NCBI GenBank assembly: GCA_902543535.1
Contig: CACBYG010000003.1
Span: 62,001 to 126,000 of the forward strand
DNA: 64,000 nucleotides
Origin: an uncultured Pelagibacteraceae bacterium
GTDB taxonomy: Bacteria > Pseudomonadota > Alphaproteobacteria > Pelagibacterales > Pelagibacteraceae
Direction: 5' to 3'
In this document: piece by piece, positions 14,902 to 23,975 of the stretch
How positions within the stretch are numbered: position 1 is the first letter of the stretch
How the letters are laid out: each line of letters starts with the position of its first letter
The notes under the pieces: generated by a model
The model's database searches: none
The model's input: the letters and a program-made list of their open reading frames with translations, nothing else
Told to the model about the DNA's origin: nothing
Translations under genes and position numbers: made by a program

Positions 14902-17571
14902 ATGACCCCAGGAAACAAAAATTCGTATAATTCATTAAAAAAAATTTCAATAAATAATAAAGATTATAAATATTATTCTTTAATGGAAGCTGAAAAAAAT
15001 GGCCTTGAAGGAATATCAAAGCTTCCAAAATCTCTAAAAGTTCTCTTGGAGAACTTACTAAGATATGAGGACGATTTATCAGTAAACAAAAATCAAATAG
15101 ATTCAATTAAAAATTGGTTAGAGACAAAAAAATCAAATACAGAAATTGCTTATCGACCTGCAAGAGTTTTACTTCAGGATTACACTGGAATTCCAGCAGT
15201 TGCAGACTTAGCTGCAATGAGAGAAGCAGTTAAAGATAAAAATAAAGACCCAAACACAATTAATCCATTATCTTCAGTTGATCTTGTAATTGATCACTCA
15301 GTTCAAGTTGATCAATCTGCCAAAGCAGATTCTTTTGAAAAAAATGTTGATATCGAATTTGAAAGAAATGCAGAAAGGTATTCTTTTTTAAAGTGGGGAC
15401 AACAAGCTTTTAATAACTTTAGAATAGTACCTCCTGGAACTGGAATTTGTCACCAAGTAAACTTAGAATATTTATCTAAAGTAGTTTGGTCAGAGGAATT
15501 TAAAGGTGAAAATTATCTTTTTCCTGACACTTTAGTTGGTACAGATAGTCATACAACAATGGTTAATGGATTATCAGTTTTAGGTTGGGGTGTTGGTGGT
15601 ATTGAAGCAGAGGCTGGAATGCTAGGCCAACCTATATCTATGTTAATTCCAGAAGTTATCGGTTTCGAAATTAAAAATAAAATGCCTGAAGGAACTACTG
15701 CAACAGACTTAGTTTTAACAGTTGTTAAGATGTTAAGAGACAAAGGGGTTGTTGGAAAATTTGTTGAGTTTTATGGTGAGGGTTTAAAAAATTTAACTCT
15801 TGCGGATAGAGCAACTATAGCAAATATGGCTCCTGAATATGGAGCAACATGTGGTTTTTTTCCTATAGATGATGAGACTTTAAAATATTTAAAATTTTCA
15901 GGAAGAGATCAGCATACAATTGATATTGTTGAGAAGTATGCAAAAGAACAGGGACTATGGGCAAGTAATGATATTATTTTTACTGACAAACTGACATTAG
16001 ATATGTCTTCAATTGTACCCACTATCTCAGGCCCTAAAAGACCACAAGATAAAGTTTTATTAACAGATGCGCCAATGTCATTTAAAAAAATATTAGAGGA
16101 AGCAACCAATAAAAAAGAAAAGTCAGTTGCAAAAGTTTCAAATTCTGACTTTGAAATAAAAGATGGTTCTATACTTATTGCAGCAATAACTTCTTGTACA
16201 AATACCTCAAACCCAAATGTTTTAATTGGAGCAGGTTTGTTAGCTAAAAAAGCAGTTGAGTTTGGATTGAAAGTTAAGCCATGGGTTAAAACTTCCTTGG
16301 CACCAGGATCTCAGGTTGTTACAGATTACTTGGCTAAAGCTGGACTAAATACTTATTTAGATAAATTAGGCTTTAATTTAGTAGGTTATGGATGCACCAC
16401 CTGTATTGGTAATTCAGGTCCATTACCAGATAAAATTGTTGAAGCAATTCAAAAAGAAAATATTTATGCAGTCTCAGTTTTATCAGGTAACAGAAACTTT
16501 GAAGGAAGAATTTCTCCTCATATCAAGGGTAATTATTTAGCATCACCACCTTTAGTTGTTGCCTATGCATTAGCCGGTCACATGGAATTTGATTTATACA
16601 AAGACTCTTTAGGTAAAGATAAAGATGGTAATGACATTTATTTAAAAGACATATGGCCTTCAAATGATGAAATTGAAAGTACTTTAAAACAATCTTTAAA
16701 TCCAGATATGTTTATTAATAGATATTCTAATGTTTCTGAAGGACCTAGCCAATGGCAAAAAATTAAAACTGATCACAGCAGTATTTACAATTGGGACAAA
16801 GGCTCAACGTATGTAAAAAAACCACCATTTTTTGACTCTTTGCCAGATGAGCCAGAGGGATTTAAAGAAATAAAAGATGCAAGACCTTTGTTGATATTAG
16901 GTGATATGGTTACAACGGATCACATTTCCCCAGCGGGAAGTATTCAAAAAGACAGTCCAACAGGCGAGTACTTTATGGAGCATCAGATTTTGCCAAAAGA
17001 TTATAATTCGTACGGATCAAGAAGGGGAAACCATGAAGTAATGATGAGAGGCACATTTGCTAATATTAGAATAAGAAATGAAATGGCTCCAGGAACTGAA
17101 GGTGGATTTACAAAATTATATCCTGAAGGAAAAGTTTTATCAGTTTATGATGCAGTAGTAGAATATAAAAATAGAGGTACTGATTTAGTTGTAATCGGTG
17201 GTAAAGAATATGGAACTGGTTCTTCAAGAGATTGGGCCGCAAAGGGAACAAAATTATTAGGAATTAAAGCAGTAATAGCTGAAAGCTTTGAAAGAATTCA
17301 TAGATCTAATTTAATTGGAATGGGTATTTTGCCCTTACAATTTATAAATGAAGTTAATAGAAAAAATTTAAATTTAATTGGTTCAGAATTAATAAGTATT
17401 ATTGATATTGAAAAAGGAATTAATCCATCGGATGAAGTGATGGTGGAAATAAAATATGCATCTGGTGAAATAAAAAAAGTTAAAACTTTGTGTAGAATAG
17501 ATACCAAAAATGAGCTGGAGTATTATAAAAATGGTGGAATTTTACAATATGTGTTAAGGAATATGATTTAA
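14902..17571 (+). CDS. acnA: Aconitate hydratase (AcnA/IRP1 type)
   Basis: An 889-residue cytosolic TCA-cycle enzyme, full length for AcnA. The [4Fe-4S] cysteines appear in ITSCTNTSNPNVLIG and in GYGCTTCIGNSGPL; other conserved segments are GTDSHTTMVNGLSVLGWGVGG and the C-terminal swivel-domain GKEYGTGSSRDWAAKG. It interconverts citrate and isocitrate. It follows the LysE gene by a single base and is followed 2 bases later by the YfgM-like gene, so these may be cotranscribed. Confidence 0.96.
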   Translation: MTPGNKNSYNSLKKISINNKDYKYYSLMEAEKNGLEGISKLPKSLKVLLENLLRYEDDLSVNKNQIDSIKNWLETKKSNTEIAYRPARVLLQDYTGIPAVADLAAMREAVKDKNKDPNTINPLSSVDLVIDHSVQVDQSAKADSFEKNVDIEFERNAERYSFLKWGQQAFNNFRIVPPGTGICHQVNLEYLSKVVWSEEFKGENYLFPDTLVGTDSHTTMVNGLSVLGWGVGGIEAEAGMLGQPISMLIPEVIGFEIKNKMPEGTTATDLVLTVVKMLRDKGVVGKFVEFYGEGLKNLTLADRATIANMAPEYGATCGFFPIDDETLKYLKFSGRDQHTIDIVEKYAKEQGLWASNDIIFTDKLTLDMSSIVPTISGPKRPQDKVLLTDAPMSFKKILEEATNKKEKSVAKVSNSDFEIKDGSILIAAITSCTNTSNPNVLIGAGLLAKKAVEFGLKVKPWVKTSLAPGSQVVTDYLAKAGLNTYLDKLGFNLVGYGCTTCIGNSGPLPDKIVEAIQKENIYAVSVLSGNRNFEGRISPHIKGNYLASPPLVVAYALAGHMEFDLYKDSLGKDKDGNDIYLKDIWPSNDEIESTLKQSLNPDMFINRYSNVSEGPSQWQKIKTDHSSIYNWDKGSTYVKKPPFFDSLPDEPEGFKEIKDARPLLILGDMVTTDHISPAGSIQKDSPTGEYFMEHQILPKDYNSYGSRRGNHEVMMRGTFANIRIRNEMAPGTEGGFTKLYPEGKVLSVYDAVVEYKNRGTDLVVIGGKEYGTGSSRDWAAKGTKLLGIKAVIAESFERIHRSNLIGMGILPLQFINEVNRKNLNLIGSELISIIDIEKGINPSDEVMVEIKYASGEIKKVKTLCRIDTKNELEYYKNGGILQYVLRNMI

Positions 17572-17573
17572 TT

Positions 17574-18218
17574 ATGGATGAGGACTTATCAATTATAAAT
17601 TCAAACACTAGAAATGAAAAAATTAAAAATTTTTTTATAAATAATAAAAACAAGTTAATTTTTGGAATTATAATTTTATTGTTAGGAATTGTTGGTGTTT
17701 ATAGTTTTGACAAATATCAAATAAATAAAAAACAACAAATTTCAGATACTTTTAATTTGGTAACAATTGAATATTCAGAAAATAATAAAGAAAAAACTAC
17801 TACTAAGTTAATAGAAATAATAAATGAAAAGGATCCAACTTACTCTCCTTTGTCACTTTATTTCATTATTGATAATAAACTTATTTTAGATCAAAAACAG
17901 ATAAATGAATTATTTAATATTTTGATTGACCAAACATCTTTAGATGATGAAATCAAAAACCTAGTCATTTACAAAAAAGCTTTATTCAATGCTGATCAAT
18001 CGTCAGAGGGTGATTTGTTAAATTTACTAAATCCATTGATTAACTCAAAAAGTGTTTGGAAATCTCATGCTTTATACCTAATGGCCGAGTATTTTTATGC
18101 TAAGGATCAAAATCAGAAGGCAAAAGAGTTTTTCAATCAAATAATCAGTTTAGAAAACCCCAATCCAGATATAAGGTTACAAGCAGAGAAAAGATTGAAT
18201 AGAGATTTGAGTGAATAG
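17574..18218 (+). CDS. YfgM-like single-pass membrane protein with TPR-type domain
   Basis: A 214-residue protein with a cytoplasmic N-terminus of about 23 residues, one transmembrane helix (about 24-42, LIFGIIILLLGIVGVYS) and a helical periplasmic domain rich in short repeats, ending with a TPR-like SHALYLMAEYFYAKDQNQKAKEF segment. This layout matches YfgM/ancillary SecYEG translocon proteins. The following bamB gene overlaps by 8 bases, the same neighbour as in many proteobacteria, and strengthens the call. Confidence 0.72.
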   Translation: MDEDLSIINSNTRNEKIKNFFINNKNKLIFGIIILLLGIVGVYSFDKYQINKKQQISDTFNLVTIEYSENNKEKTTTKLIEIINEKDPTYSPLSLYFIIDNKLILDQKQINELFNILIDQTSLDDEIKNLVIYKKALFNADQSSEGDLLNLLNPLINSKSVWKSHALYLMAEYFYAKDQNQKAKEFFNQIISLENPNPDIRLQAEKRLNRDLSE

Positions 18219-19509
18219 ATTAGTTATTTTATTAATAGCGCTTATTTTCATAAATAATTGTTCATTAAACGAAAATTCAAGAATATGGAAAGATAAAGAT
18301 AAAGAGTTATCAACTCAATCAAAGTTAAAAAAAGTATTTAAAGAAAAAAAAATAGAAGTACAAGAATTTAATAAACTTTTAAAAATAGATCTATCAGGTA
18401 TAACAACAAATAATAAATTTATCGATGATCAAAATAATTTTGGCTCTCAAAGTTACAAAGGAGAACTAGAAAAAATTGGAAGTTATAAATTTTCTAAGCT
18501 AGAGGAATTAAATCAAATCAATTTCAAACCACTATTTCTTGGAAATGACATTGTATTTTTTGATAAAAAAGGATCAATCTTAAAGTATGATGAAAATCAA
18601 AAAGTTATATGGAAAAAAAATTATTATTCCAAAGCTGAAAAAAAACTACGTCCTAAATTAAATTTCATTTCACATGGTAAAAATATTTTGATTAGTGACA
18701 GTATAGCAAAATACTATTCGATAAACAGTAATACTGGTGAGCTGAATTGGTCTAAAAGTAACACTTATCCTTTTAATTCAGACATTAAAAAACATAAAAA
18801 TAAATTTTTTGTTATTGATTACAAAAATACCCTCAGATGTTATAAAATAAAGGATGGGTCAGAATGCTGGAAACTACAAACAGAGAACTCTTTTACAATA
18901 TCAAATTCTAAATATTCGGTAATTATAATTGGTGACATGGTGGTATTTAGTAATTCTATTGGCGATATAACTGCTGTTGATGTTGAGAGTGGTCTGATCA
19001 TTTGGCAATTACCTACTCAAAGTAGTAGCATCATCAATGAAACTTATAATTTCAAAACTTCAAAATTAGTTTCAGATGGTAATTCTATATTTATTTCAAA
19101 TAACAAAAATGAATTTTATTCAATTGATGTAAAAACTGGCACTACTAATTGGATAAATGATATTAACTCCAATATAACACCAGTGATAGCTGGTAATTTA
19201 ATATTTACAGTTTCTAATGGAGGCTATCTAAACGTGATAGATAAGAATAAAGGAAATATAATCAGAGTGACTGATCTTTTTAAAATTTACAAACTAAAAA
19301 AAAGAAAAAATATTTATCCAATAGGATTTGCGATAGGTAATAAAAATTTGTATCTTACTAATTCTGATGGCAAAATGATTGTAGTTGATTTACAAAATGG
19401 CAGCATTATTAAAACTGAAAAGGTTTCTTCTAATCTTGTTTCAAAGCCATTTATATTTAATAATAATTTATTTTTAATAAGAAATGGATCTATTATCCGG
19501 TATAATTAA
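18211..19509 (+). CDS. bamB: Outer-membrane assembly lipoprotein BamB
   Basis: A 432-residue protein starting at GTG. The short signal sequence ends at a lipobox-like INNC (Cys17). The rest is a PQQ-like beta-propeller with recurring blade motifs such as GELNWSK, GSECWKLQ, GLIIWQLP and GTTNWIND. BamB is the propeller lipoprotein of the Bam complex that inserts outer-membrane proteins. It overlaps the YfgM-like gene; the der GTPase gene often found next to bamB is absent here, with a cupin gene instead. Confidence 0.82.
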   Translation: MNRLVILLIALIFINNCSLNENSRIWKDKDKELSTQSKLKKVFKEKKIEVQEFNKLLKIDLSGITTNNKFIDDQNNFGSQSYKGELEKIGSYKFSKLEELNQINFKPLFLGNDIVFFDKKGSILKYDENQKVIWKKNYYSKAEKKLRPKLNFISHGKNILISDSIAKYYSINSNTGELNWSKSNTYPFNSDIKKHKNKFFVIDYKNTLRCYKIKDGSECWKLQTENSFTISNSKYSVIIIGDMVVFSNSIGDITAVDVESGLIIWQLPTQSSSIINETYNFKTSKLVSDGNSIFISNNKNEFYSIDVKTGTTNWINDINSNITPVIAGNLIFTVSNGGYLNVIDKNKGNIIRVTDLFKIYKLKKRKNIYPIGFAIGNKNLYLTNSDGKMIVVDLQNGSIIKTEKVSSNLVSKPFIFNNNLFLIRNGSIIRYN

Positions 19510-19511
19510 AT

Positions 19512-19940
19512 ATGATCTTAAAATTTTTAGATAAGATCGGTAGGAAAAAAGTTGTATTAGACAGAGGCCCTTCTCATCCTAAATTTGATGAAGCAAAGCC
19601 TTGGATGAACCGGTATTATGTTTTAATGAGACACCGACCAAAGTGGTTTCCATTCAATATATTAATACATGAGATGCTAGCTGACGATCACGGTGACGGT
19701 GTGCACAATCACACTTTTCCTTATATAACAATAGTTTTAAGAGGTGGTTATTGGGAGACTTTGAGTACAGGAAAATTCTGGAGACCACCGGGTTATATTG
19801 GCTTTAGATCAGCAAATAATTTGCATAGAGTGGATCTTAAGCCAGGAACAAGACCATTAACCATATTTATTTCAGGCCCATTTGGATTACGTAAAGGACC
19901 AAGATCAGAATATGGTATTGACTTTAAAACAAAAAAATGA
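19512..19940 (+). CDS. Cupin-fold protein of unknown function
   Basis: A 142-residue protein with a cupin-like metal site: HNHTFPYITIVLRGGYWET (His-x-His and the downstream Gly/Glu of cupin motif 1) and a later histidine in NNLHRVDLKPG (motif 2). The protein is basic and tryptophan/proline-rich. It could be a small dioxygenase or a sugar or ligand binder; no substrate is suggested by the sequence. It begins 2 bases after bamB and overlaps zapE by 4 bases (ATGA), so it belongs to the same transcription unit. Confidence 0.6.
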   Translation: MILKFLDKIGRKKVVLDRGPSHPKFDEAKPWMNRYYVLMRHRPKWFPFNILIHEMLADDHGDGVHNHTFPYITIVLRGGYWETLSTGKFWRPPGYIGFRSANNLHRVDLKPGTRPLTIFISGPFGLRKGPRSEYGIDFKTKK

Positions 19941-20989
19941 ATTTAGATAATCTATTTCAAAATTTTTGTAAAAAAAATAATTTAGAAATTAATTCCTATC
20001 AATTAACTGTTATTGATGAATTAAAAAGTTATTATAAATTAAATTTTAATAAATCAATTTTAAATAATTTTTTTTCAAAAAATAATTCAAAACTAGCTTT
20101 TTATTTACATGGAGGTGTTGGTGTTGGAAAAACAATGATCTTAAATTTTTTTTTTGATTTAGTAGAAGAAAAAAAATTAAGACAACACTTTACTGAGTTT
20201 ATGCTGAGCTTTCATGATTTTGCACATGAAAGAAAGAAAAATAATGAGGAAAATATAATTAATCAATTTGTAAAAGATTTAAAATCTAAAACCAAATTAA
20301 TTTATTTTGATGAGTTTCAAGTAACCAACATTGTTGATGCAATGATTTTAGGAAAATTATTCGAGCAAATATTTAAAGAAAATATTAAAATTATTTTAAC
20401 GTCTAATACAAAAATTTCCAAACTTTATAAAGATGGCCTTCAAAGAGATCAGTTTAAACCTTTTATAAAAATTATGGAGAAACATTCTGTTGAACTTGAG
20501 CTTAAAATTGAAGACGATTATAGAAAATCAAATGAAAACCAAAAACAAAGATATTATTATCCTCTCAGTCAAGAGACTTATTTTAAAATAAATAAATTTT
20601 TTAGAACTATTACAAAAAATAAAAATCATTTATCAAAAATAATTAACATAAAGGGAAGAGTTTTTAAAATAGAACATTTTTATGAAGGAGTAGCTAGATT
20701 TAATTTTGATGATCTGTGTAATCGAAACCTTGGTGCTGAAGATTATTTAGAGATAATTAAAAATTGCAAATTTATTACTCTTGATAATATTCCGCAATTT
20801 AATGATATTAATTCTAATCAACAACAACGATTTATAACTTTAATAGATGTGATATATGACAAAAATATTCCTTTAGCCGTTACTGCTGATCAAAATATAG
20901 ATCAATTTACTTCATCAAGATTATTAAAAAACCCATTTAAAAGAACTATCAGTCGATTATATGAATTAACATCGGTGGAAAAAAATTAA
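19937..20989 (+). CDS. zapE: Cell-division ATPase ZapE (AFG1-like)
   Basis: A 350-residue AAA-type ATPase. Walker A is HGGVGVGKTMI near residue 60, Walker B is LIYFDEFQVTNIVDAM near 120, and sensor 1 is IILTSNTKISKLYKDGLQRDQF. ZapE/AFG1 proteins act at the division ring or, in mitochondria, in protein quality control. Length is normal. It overlaps the cupin gene by 4 bases and the yjbQ gene by 1 base. Confidence 0.88.
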   Translation: MNLDNLFQNFCKKNNLEINSYQLTVIDELKSYYKLNFNKSILNNFFSKNNSKLAFYLHGGVGVGKTMILNFFFDLVEEKKLRQHFTEFMLSFHDFAHERKKNNEENIINQFVKDLKSKTKLIYFDEFQVTNIVDAMILGKLFEQIFKENIKIILTSNTKISKLYKDGLQRDQFKPFIKIMEKHSVELELKIEDDYRKSNENQKQRYYYPLSQETYFKINKFFRTITKNKNHLSKIINIKGRVFKIEHFYEGVARFNFDDLCNRNLGAEDYLEIIKNCKFITLDNIPQFNDINSNQQQRFITLIDVIYDKNIPLAVTADQNIDQFTSSRLLKNPFKRTISRLYELTSVEKN

Positions 20990-21408
20990 TGAAGCAAGAG
21001 TTCTTTAATCTTAAAATAAGTACTATTGGTCAAAGGTTGTATGAATTCACTGATCAGACAATTCAGTGGATTAACAAAAATAATTTTAAAAACGGAATGC
21101 TTAATCTAAGCATTCAACACACTAGTGCATCTTTAATTGTTCAAGAAAATGCTGATCCGGATGTTCAAACAGATTTAGTAAATTATTTTGATAAACTGGT
21201 ACCTATGAATAATAAATTGTACATACATACCACTGAGGGTAAAGACGATATGCCCGCTCATATAAAATCTGCCTTAACTAACAATCAAATCTCACTTAGT
21301 ATTAAAAATAATGAATTACTACTTGGAACTTGGCAGGGTTTATATTTATTTGAACATCGTTTAGAGACACAAAATCGATCAATAATTCACCATTTTATTG
21401 GCGAGTAA
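20989..21408 (+). CDS. yjbQ: YjbQ/UPF0047-family protein
   Basis: A 139-residue protein spanning the whole UPF0047 domain. Conserved features are the HTSASLIVQENADPDVQTD stretch, HTTEGKDDMPAHIKSAL with clustered histidines, and the C-terminal LGTWQGLYLFEHR. The family is trimeric, and an E. coli member has weak thiamine-phosphate synthase activity; the physiological role is unsettled. It is coupled to zapE (TAATG) and ends 5 bases before the convergent photolyase gene. Confidence 0.88.
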   Translation: MKQEFFNLKISTIGQRLYEFTDQTIQWINKNNFKNGMLNLSIQHTSASLIVQENADPDVQTDLVNYFDKLVPMNNKLYIHTTEGKDDMPAHIKSALTNNQISLSIKNNELLLGTWQGLYLFEHRLETQNRSIIHHFIGE

Positions 21409-21413
21409 AGCAT

Positions 21414-22832
21414 TTATTTCTTAAGTGATTGAAAAGCTTCTAGAGCAGCAGCTCTTGCTTTTTCGTGGATAACAATAGGTTTAGGATAATCTTTCCCTAT
21501 TATAGTCTTTATTGCTTCTTGATATTTATGCTCCATTTCCCAAGGCTTATGGATAAATTTATTAGGTACTTTATTTATTTCTGGAACCCATTTCCTCACA
21601 TACAGACCTTCTTTATCAAATTTTTCACCCTGCAAAATTGGATTAAATATTCTAAAGTAAGGTGCAGCATCAGCTCCACAACCAGCAACCCATTGCCATT
21701 GAGCTACGTTATTTGCTTTATTAAAATCTAATAGACAATTTCTGAAATGTTTTTCACCCTCAGTCCAATTAATTCTCAAATGCTTAACTAAAAAAGAACC
21801 AACTATCATTCTAATTCTGTTATGCATCCATCCAGTTTCGTATAACTCTCTCATTCCAGCATCTACAATAGGATAGCCTGTCATTCCTGATTTCCATGCT
21901 TTTAGAAAATTTTCGTTTTTTACCCAAGGAAATCGATCAAACTCTTTTCTATAATTACCTTTTAAAAATTCTGGGAAATAATTTATCAAGCTATGTGAAA
22001 ACTCGCGCCAGCCTAATTCATTGATATATTTTCTGTAGCCAATTCCTTTAGATTTGATTTCATTACACTTTTTCCAAATAGTGCTTACATGAATTTGACC
22101 ATGTTTAATATAAGGAGACAATTTTGATGTACCTTCAATCGATGGATAATCTCTAGCGGTTCCGTAATCTTTAATTCTTTTTTCAATTAAAGTATTAAGA
22201 ACTTTTTTAGAATCACTTTCTGAAACTTTCCAATATTTTTCAAATTTTTTATACCAATTCTTTTTTGGCAAAATATTTTTTGGCTCAATACAATTCTTGA
22301 AAACTGTAATTGACTTTGCCTTTTTTTTTACAATATAGTTTTTACTTGGGGGTAGGCTTAAATATTTTTGCTCTGCATTTCTCCAAAATGGACTAAATAC
22401 TTTAAAGGGTGTTCCGTCGTTTTTAGTTACTTCTTGAAATTCGTTTAAAATATTTCCTTTAAAATATTTAAACTGAACTTCATTTTTTAAAAAAGTATCT
22501 CTAATTTTTTTACCTTTAGCAATCACATCTGGTTCGTATATTTTATTCCAATAAACTGAAATGTTGTCTTTTTTTTTTATCTTTGATAACACATCTAGTT
22601 CATCTCCTTCTAATATTTGAAGATTTATTTTATATGTAGATAATTCTGATTTAAATTGTTCTAAAGATTTATAAAGCCACCATTTTTGTGCTTCTCGTTT
22701 TTTATCAAAATCAGCTTTGTTATAAATATATAATCCAATAACATTATCATGATTTTGACTAGCAAAAGAAAGTGCTGGATTGTGTTCAATTCTAAAATCT
22801 TCTCTAATCCAAAATATTGCATTTTTTGTCAT
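21414..22832 (-). CDS. phrB: Deoxyribodipyrimidine photolyase
   Basis: A 472-residue blue-light DNA-repair enzyme. The N-terminal antenna Rossmann domain begins FWIREDFRIEHNPAL. The C-terminal FAD domain has TSKLSPYIKHGQIH, WREFSHSLINYFPEF, WKSGMTGYPIVDAGMREL and GCGADAAPYFRIFNP, the standard FAD and DNA-contact motifs of class I CPD photolyases. It uses light to split pyrimidine dimers, as expected in a surface-ocean bacterium. It lies 8 bases downstream of the ammonia-lyase-like gene on the same strand. Confidence 0.93.
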   Translation of the reverse strand: MTKNAIFWIREDFRIEHNPALSFASQNHDNVIGLYIYNKADFDKKREAQKWWLYKSLEQFKSELSTYKINLQILEGDELDVLSKIKKKDNISVYWNKIYEPDVIAKGKKIRDTFLKNEVQFKYFKGNILNEFQEVTKNDGTPFKVFSPFWRNAEQKYLSLPPSKNYIVKKKAKSITVFKNCIEPKNILPKKNWYKKFEKYWKVSESDSKKVLNTLIEKRIKDYGTARDYPSIEGTSKLSPYIKHGQIHVSTIWKKCNEIKSKGIGYRKYINELGWREFSHSLINYFPEFLKGNYRKEFDRFPWVKNENFLKAWKSGMTGYPIVDAGMRELYETGWMHNRIRMIVGSFLVKHLRINWTEGEKHFRNCLLDFNKANNVAQWQWVAGCGADAAPYFRIFNPILQGEKFDKEGLYVRKWVPEINKVPNKFIHKPWEMEHKYQEAIKTIIGKDYPKPIVIHEKARAAALEAFQSLKK

Positions 22833-22840
22833 GTGAATTT

Positions 22841-23974
22841 TTATTTTCTTCCTTTAGATAGCAGTTGTTTATAGAGTTTAACATCTGCATTACCTTCGCA
22901 TCCTATTACTAGAACATTAGATTTTTCGTTAAGTTCAATGAATTTTTTAGTCTTATAATTATTACAAACACCAATTAGGCTTATAATTCCAGGTGTTGAG
23001 CATTCCCCACCAATTATTGAATTTTTGCTGAGCTTTTTGTCTTTTAGCATAGCTACGGTTTTGGCAACATTTCGATCACTTACAGATACACAAGAATTGC
23101 TTGATTTTTTTAATATTTGCCAAGGAATATATGACATTTCATTACATGACATGCCGCCCATGATACTTTCTTTTTTAATCTTAATCTTTTTAAGTCTATT
23201 ATTTTTAATACTCTGAAGTACACAATCAGCTCTATCAGGTTCAACAATTATAATTTTTGGAATTCTTTTAAAATATTTTGCAACACCAGCGACAACACCA
23301 GCAGCCATGCCACCCACACCGGCTTGTAAAAAAATATGGGTTATATATTGATTAGTTTGTTTAGATATTTCTCTTATCATTATGGAATATCCTGCCATTG
23401 TAAGTTGGGGGACTAATTTGTAGTCTCTTGTTGCAACATCTTGGACGATTTTCCAATTATTTTTTTTAGATAACTTTTTACATTCATTAAGTGAGTTTTC
23501 GTAATCTCCTTTAACTCTTATAACTTCAGCTCCAAATTTTTTAATTTCATTAACCCTTGAATCACTTACGTATTTACTAACAAAGATTTTACATTTTAAA
23601 CCTAATCTTTTAGCACCCCATGCAACAGATCTTCCATGGTTTCCAGCAGTTGCTGAGGAAATAATTATATTTTTTTTTCCTTTAGATATTCTTTCAACAG
23701 CATATGCTCCTCCTAATGCCTTAAATGATTTTAAATGAAATCTTTTGGACTCATCTTTATAAAAAACATTATTGAGTTTTAAATTTTTTTGTAATTTATC
23801 AAGTTTAATTAGAGGTGTAGCCCTATAATTTTTCCAACTAGAAATTGACTTAAAAGCTTTTGTTAATAACAAAGAAGGGACAAATCTTAAAACATAATTT
23901 CTTTTAAAACTGAAATTATAATTTTTTATAGATTTTGTAAGCGTCCAGTTTTTAATACTTTTTAAACTCTTCAC
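22841..23974 (-). CDS. PLP-dependent diaminopropionate ammonia-lyase-like enzyme
   Basis: A 377-residue fold-type II PLP enzyme beginning at GTG one base after gmaS. The Schiff-base lysine is in FHLKSFKALGGAYAVE, the phosphate-binding loop region in SSATAGNHGRSVAWGAK, and a glycine-rich loop in AGVGGMAAGVVAGVAK. The LKSFKALGGAYA wording is typical of diaminopropionate ammonia-lyase (YgeX). Relatives include threonine dehydratases, so substrate is uncertain. Close linkage to gmaS suggests it handles an amino donor or amino acid from the methylamine pathway, which is inference. Confidence 0.68.
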   Translation of the reverse strand: MKSLKSIKNWTLTKSIKNYNFSFKRNYVLRFVPSLLLTKAFKSISSWKNYRATPLIKLDKLQKNLKLNNVFYKDESKRFHLKSFKALGGAYAVERISKGKKNIIISSATAGNHGRSVAWGAKRLGLKCKIFVSKYVSDSRVNEIKKFGAEVIRVKGDYENSLNECKKLSKKNNWKIVQDVATRDYKLVPQLTMAGYSIMIREISKQTNQYITHIFLQAGVGGMAAGVVAGVAKYFKRIPKIIIVEPDRADCVLQSIKNNRLKKIKIKKESIMGGMSCNEMSYIPWQILKKSSNSCVSVSDRNVAKTVAMLKDKKLSKNSIIGGECSTPGIISLIGVCNNYKTKKFIELNEKSNVLVIGCEGNADVKLYKQLLSKGRK

Positions 23975-23975
23975 T

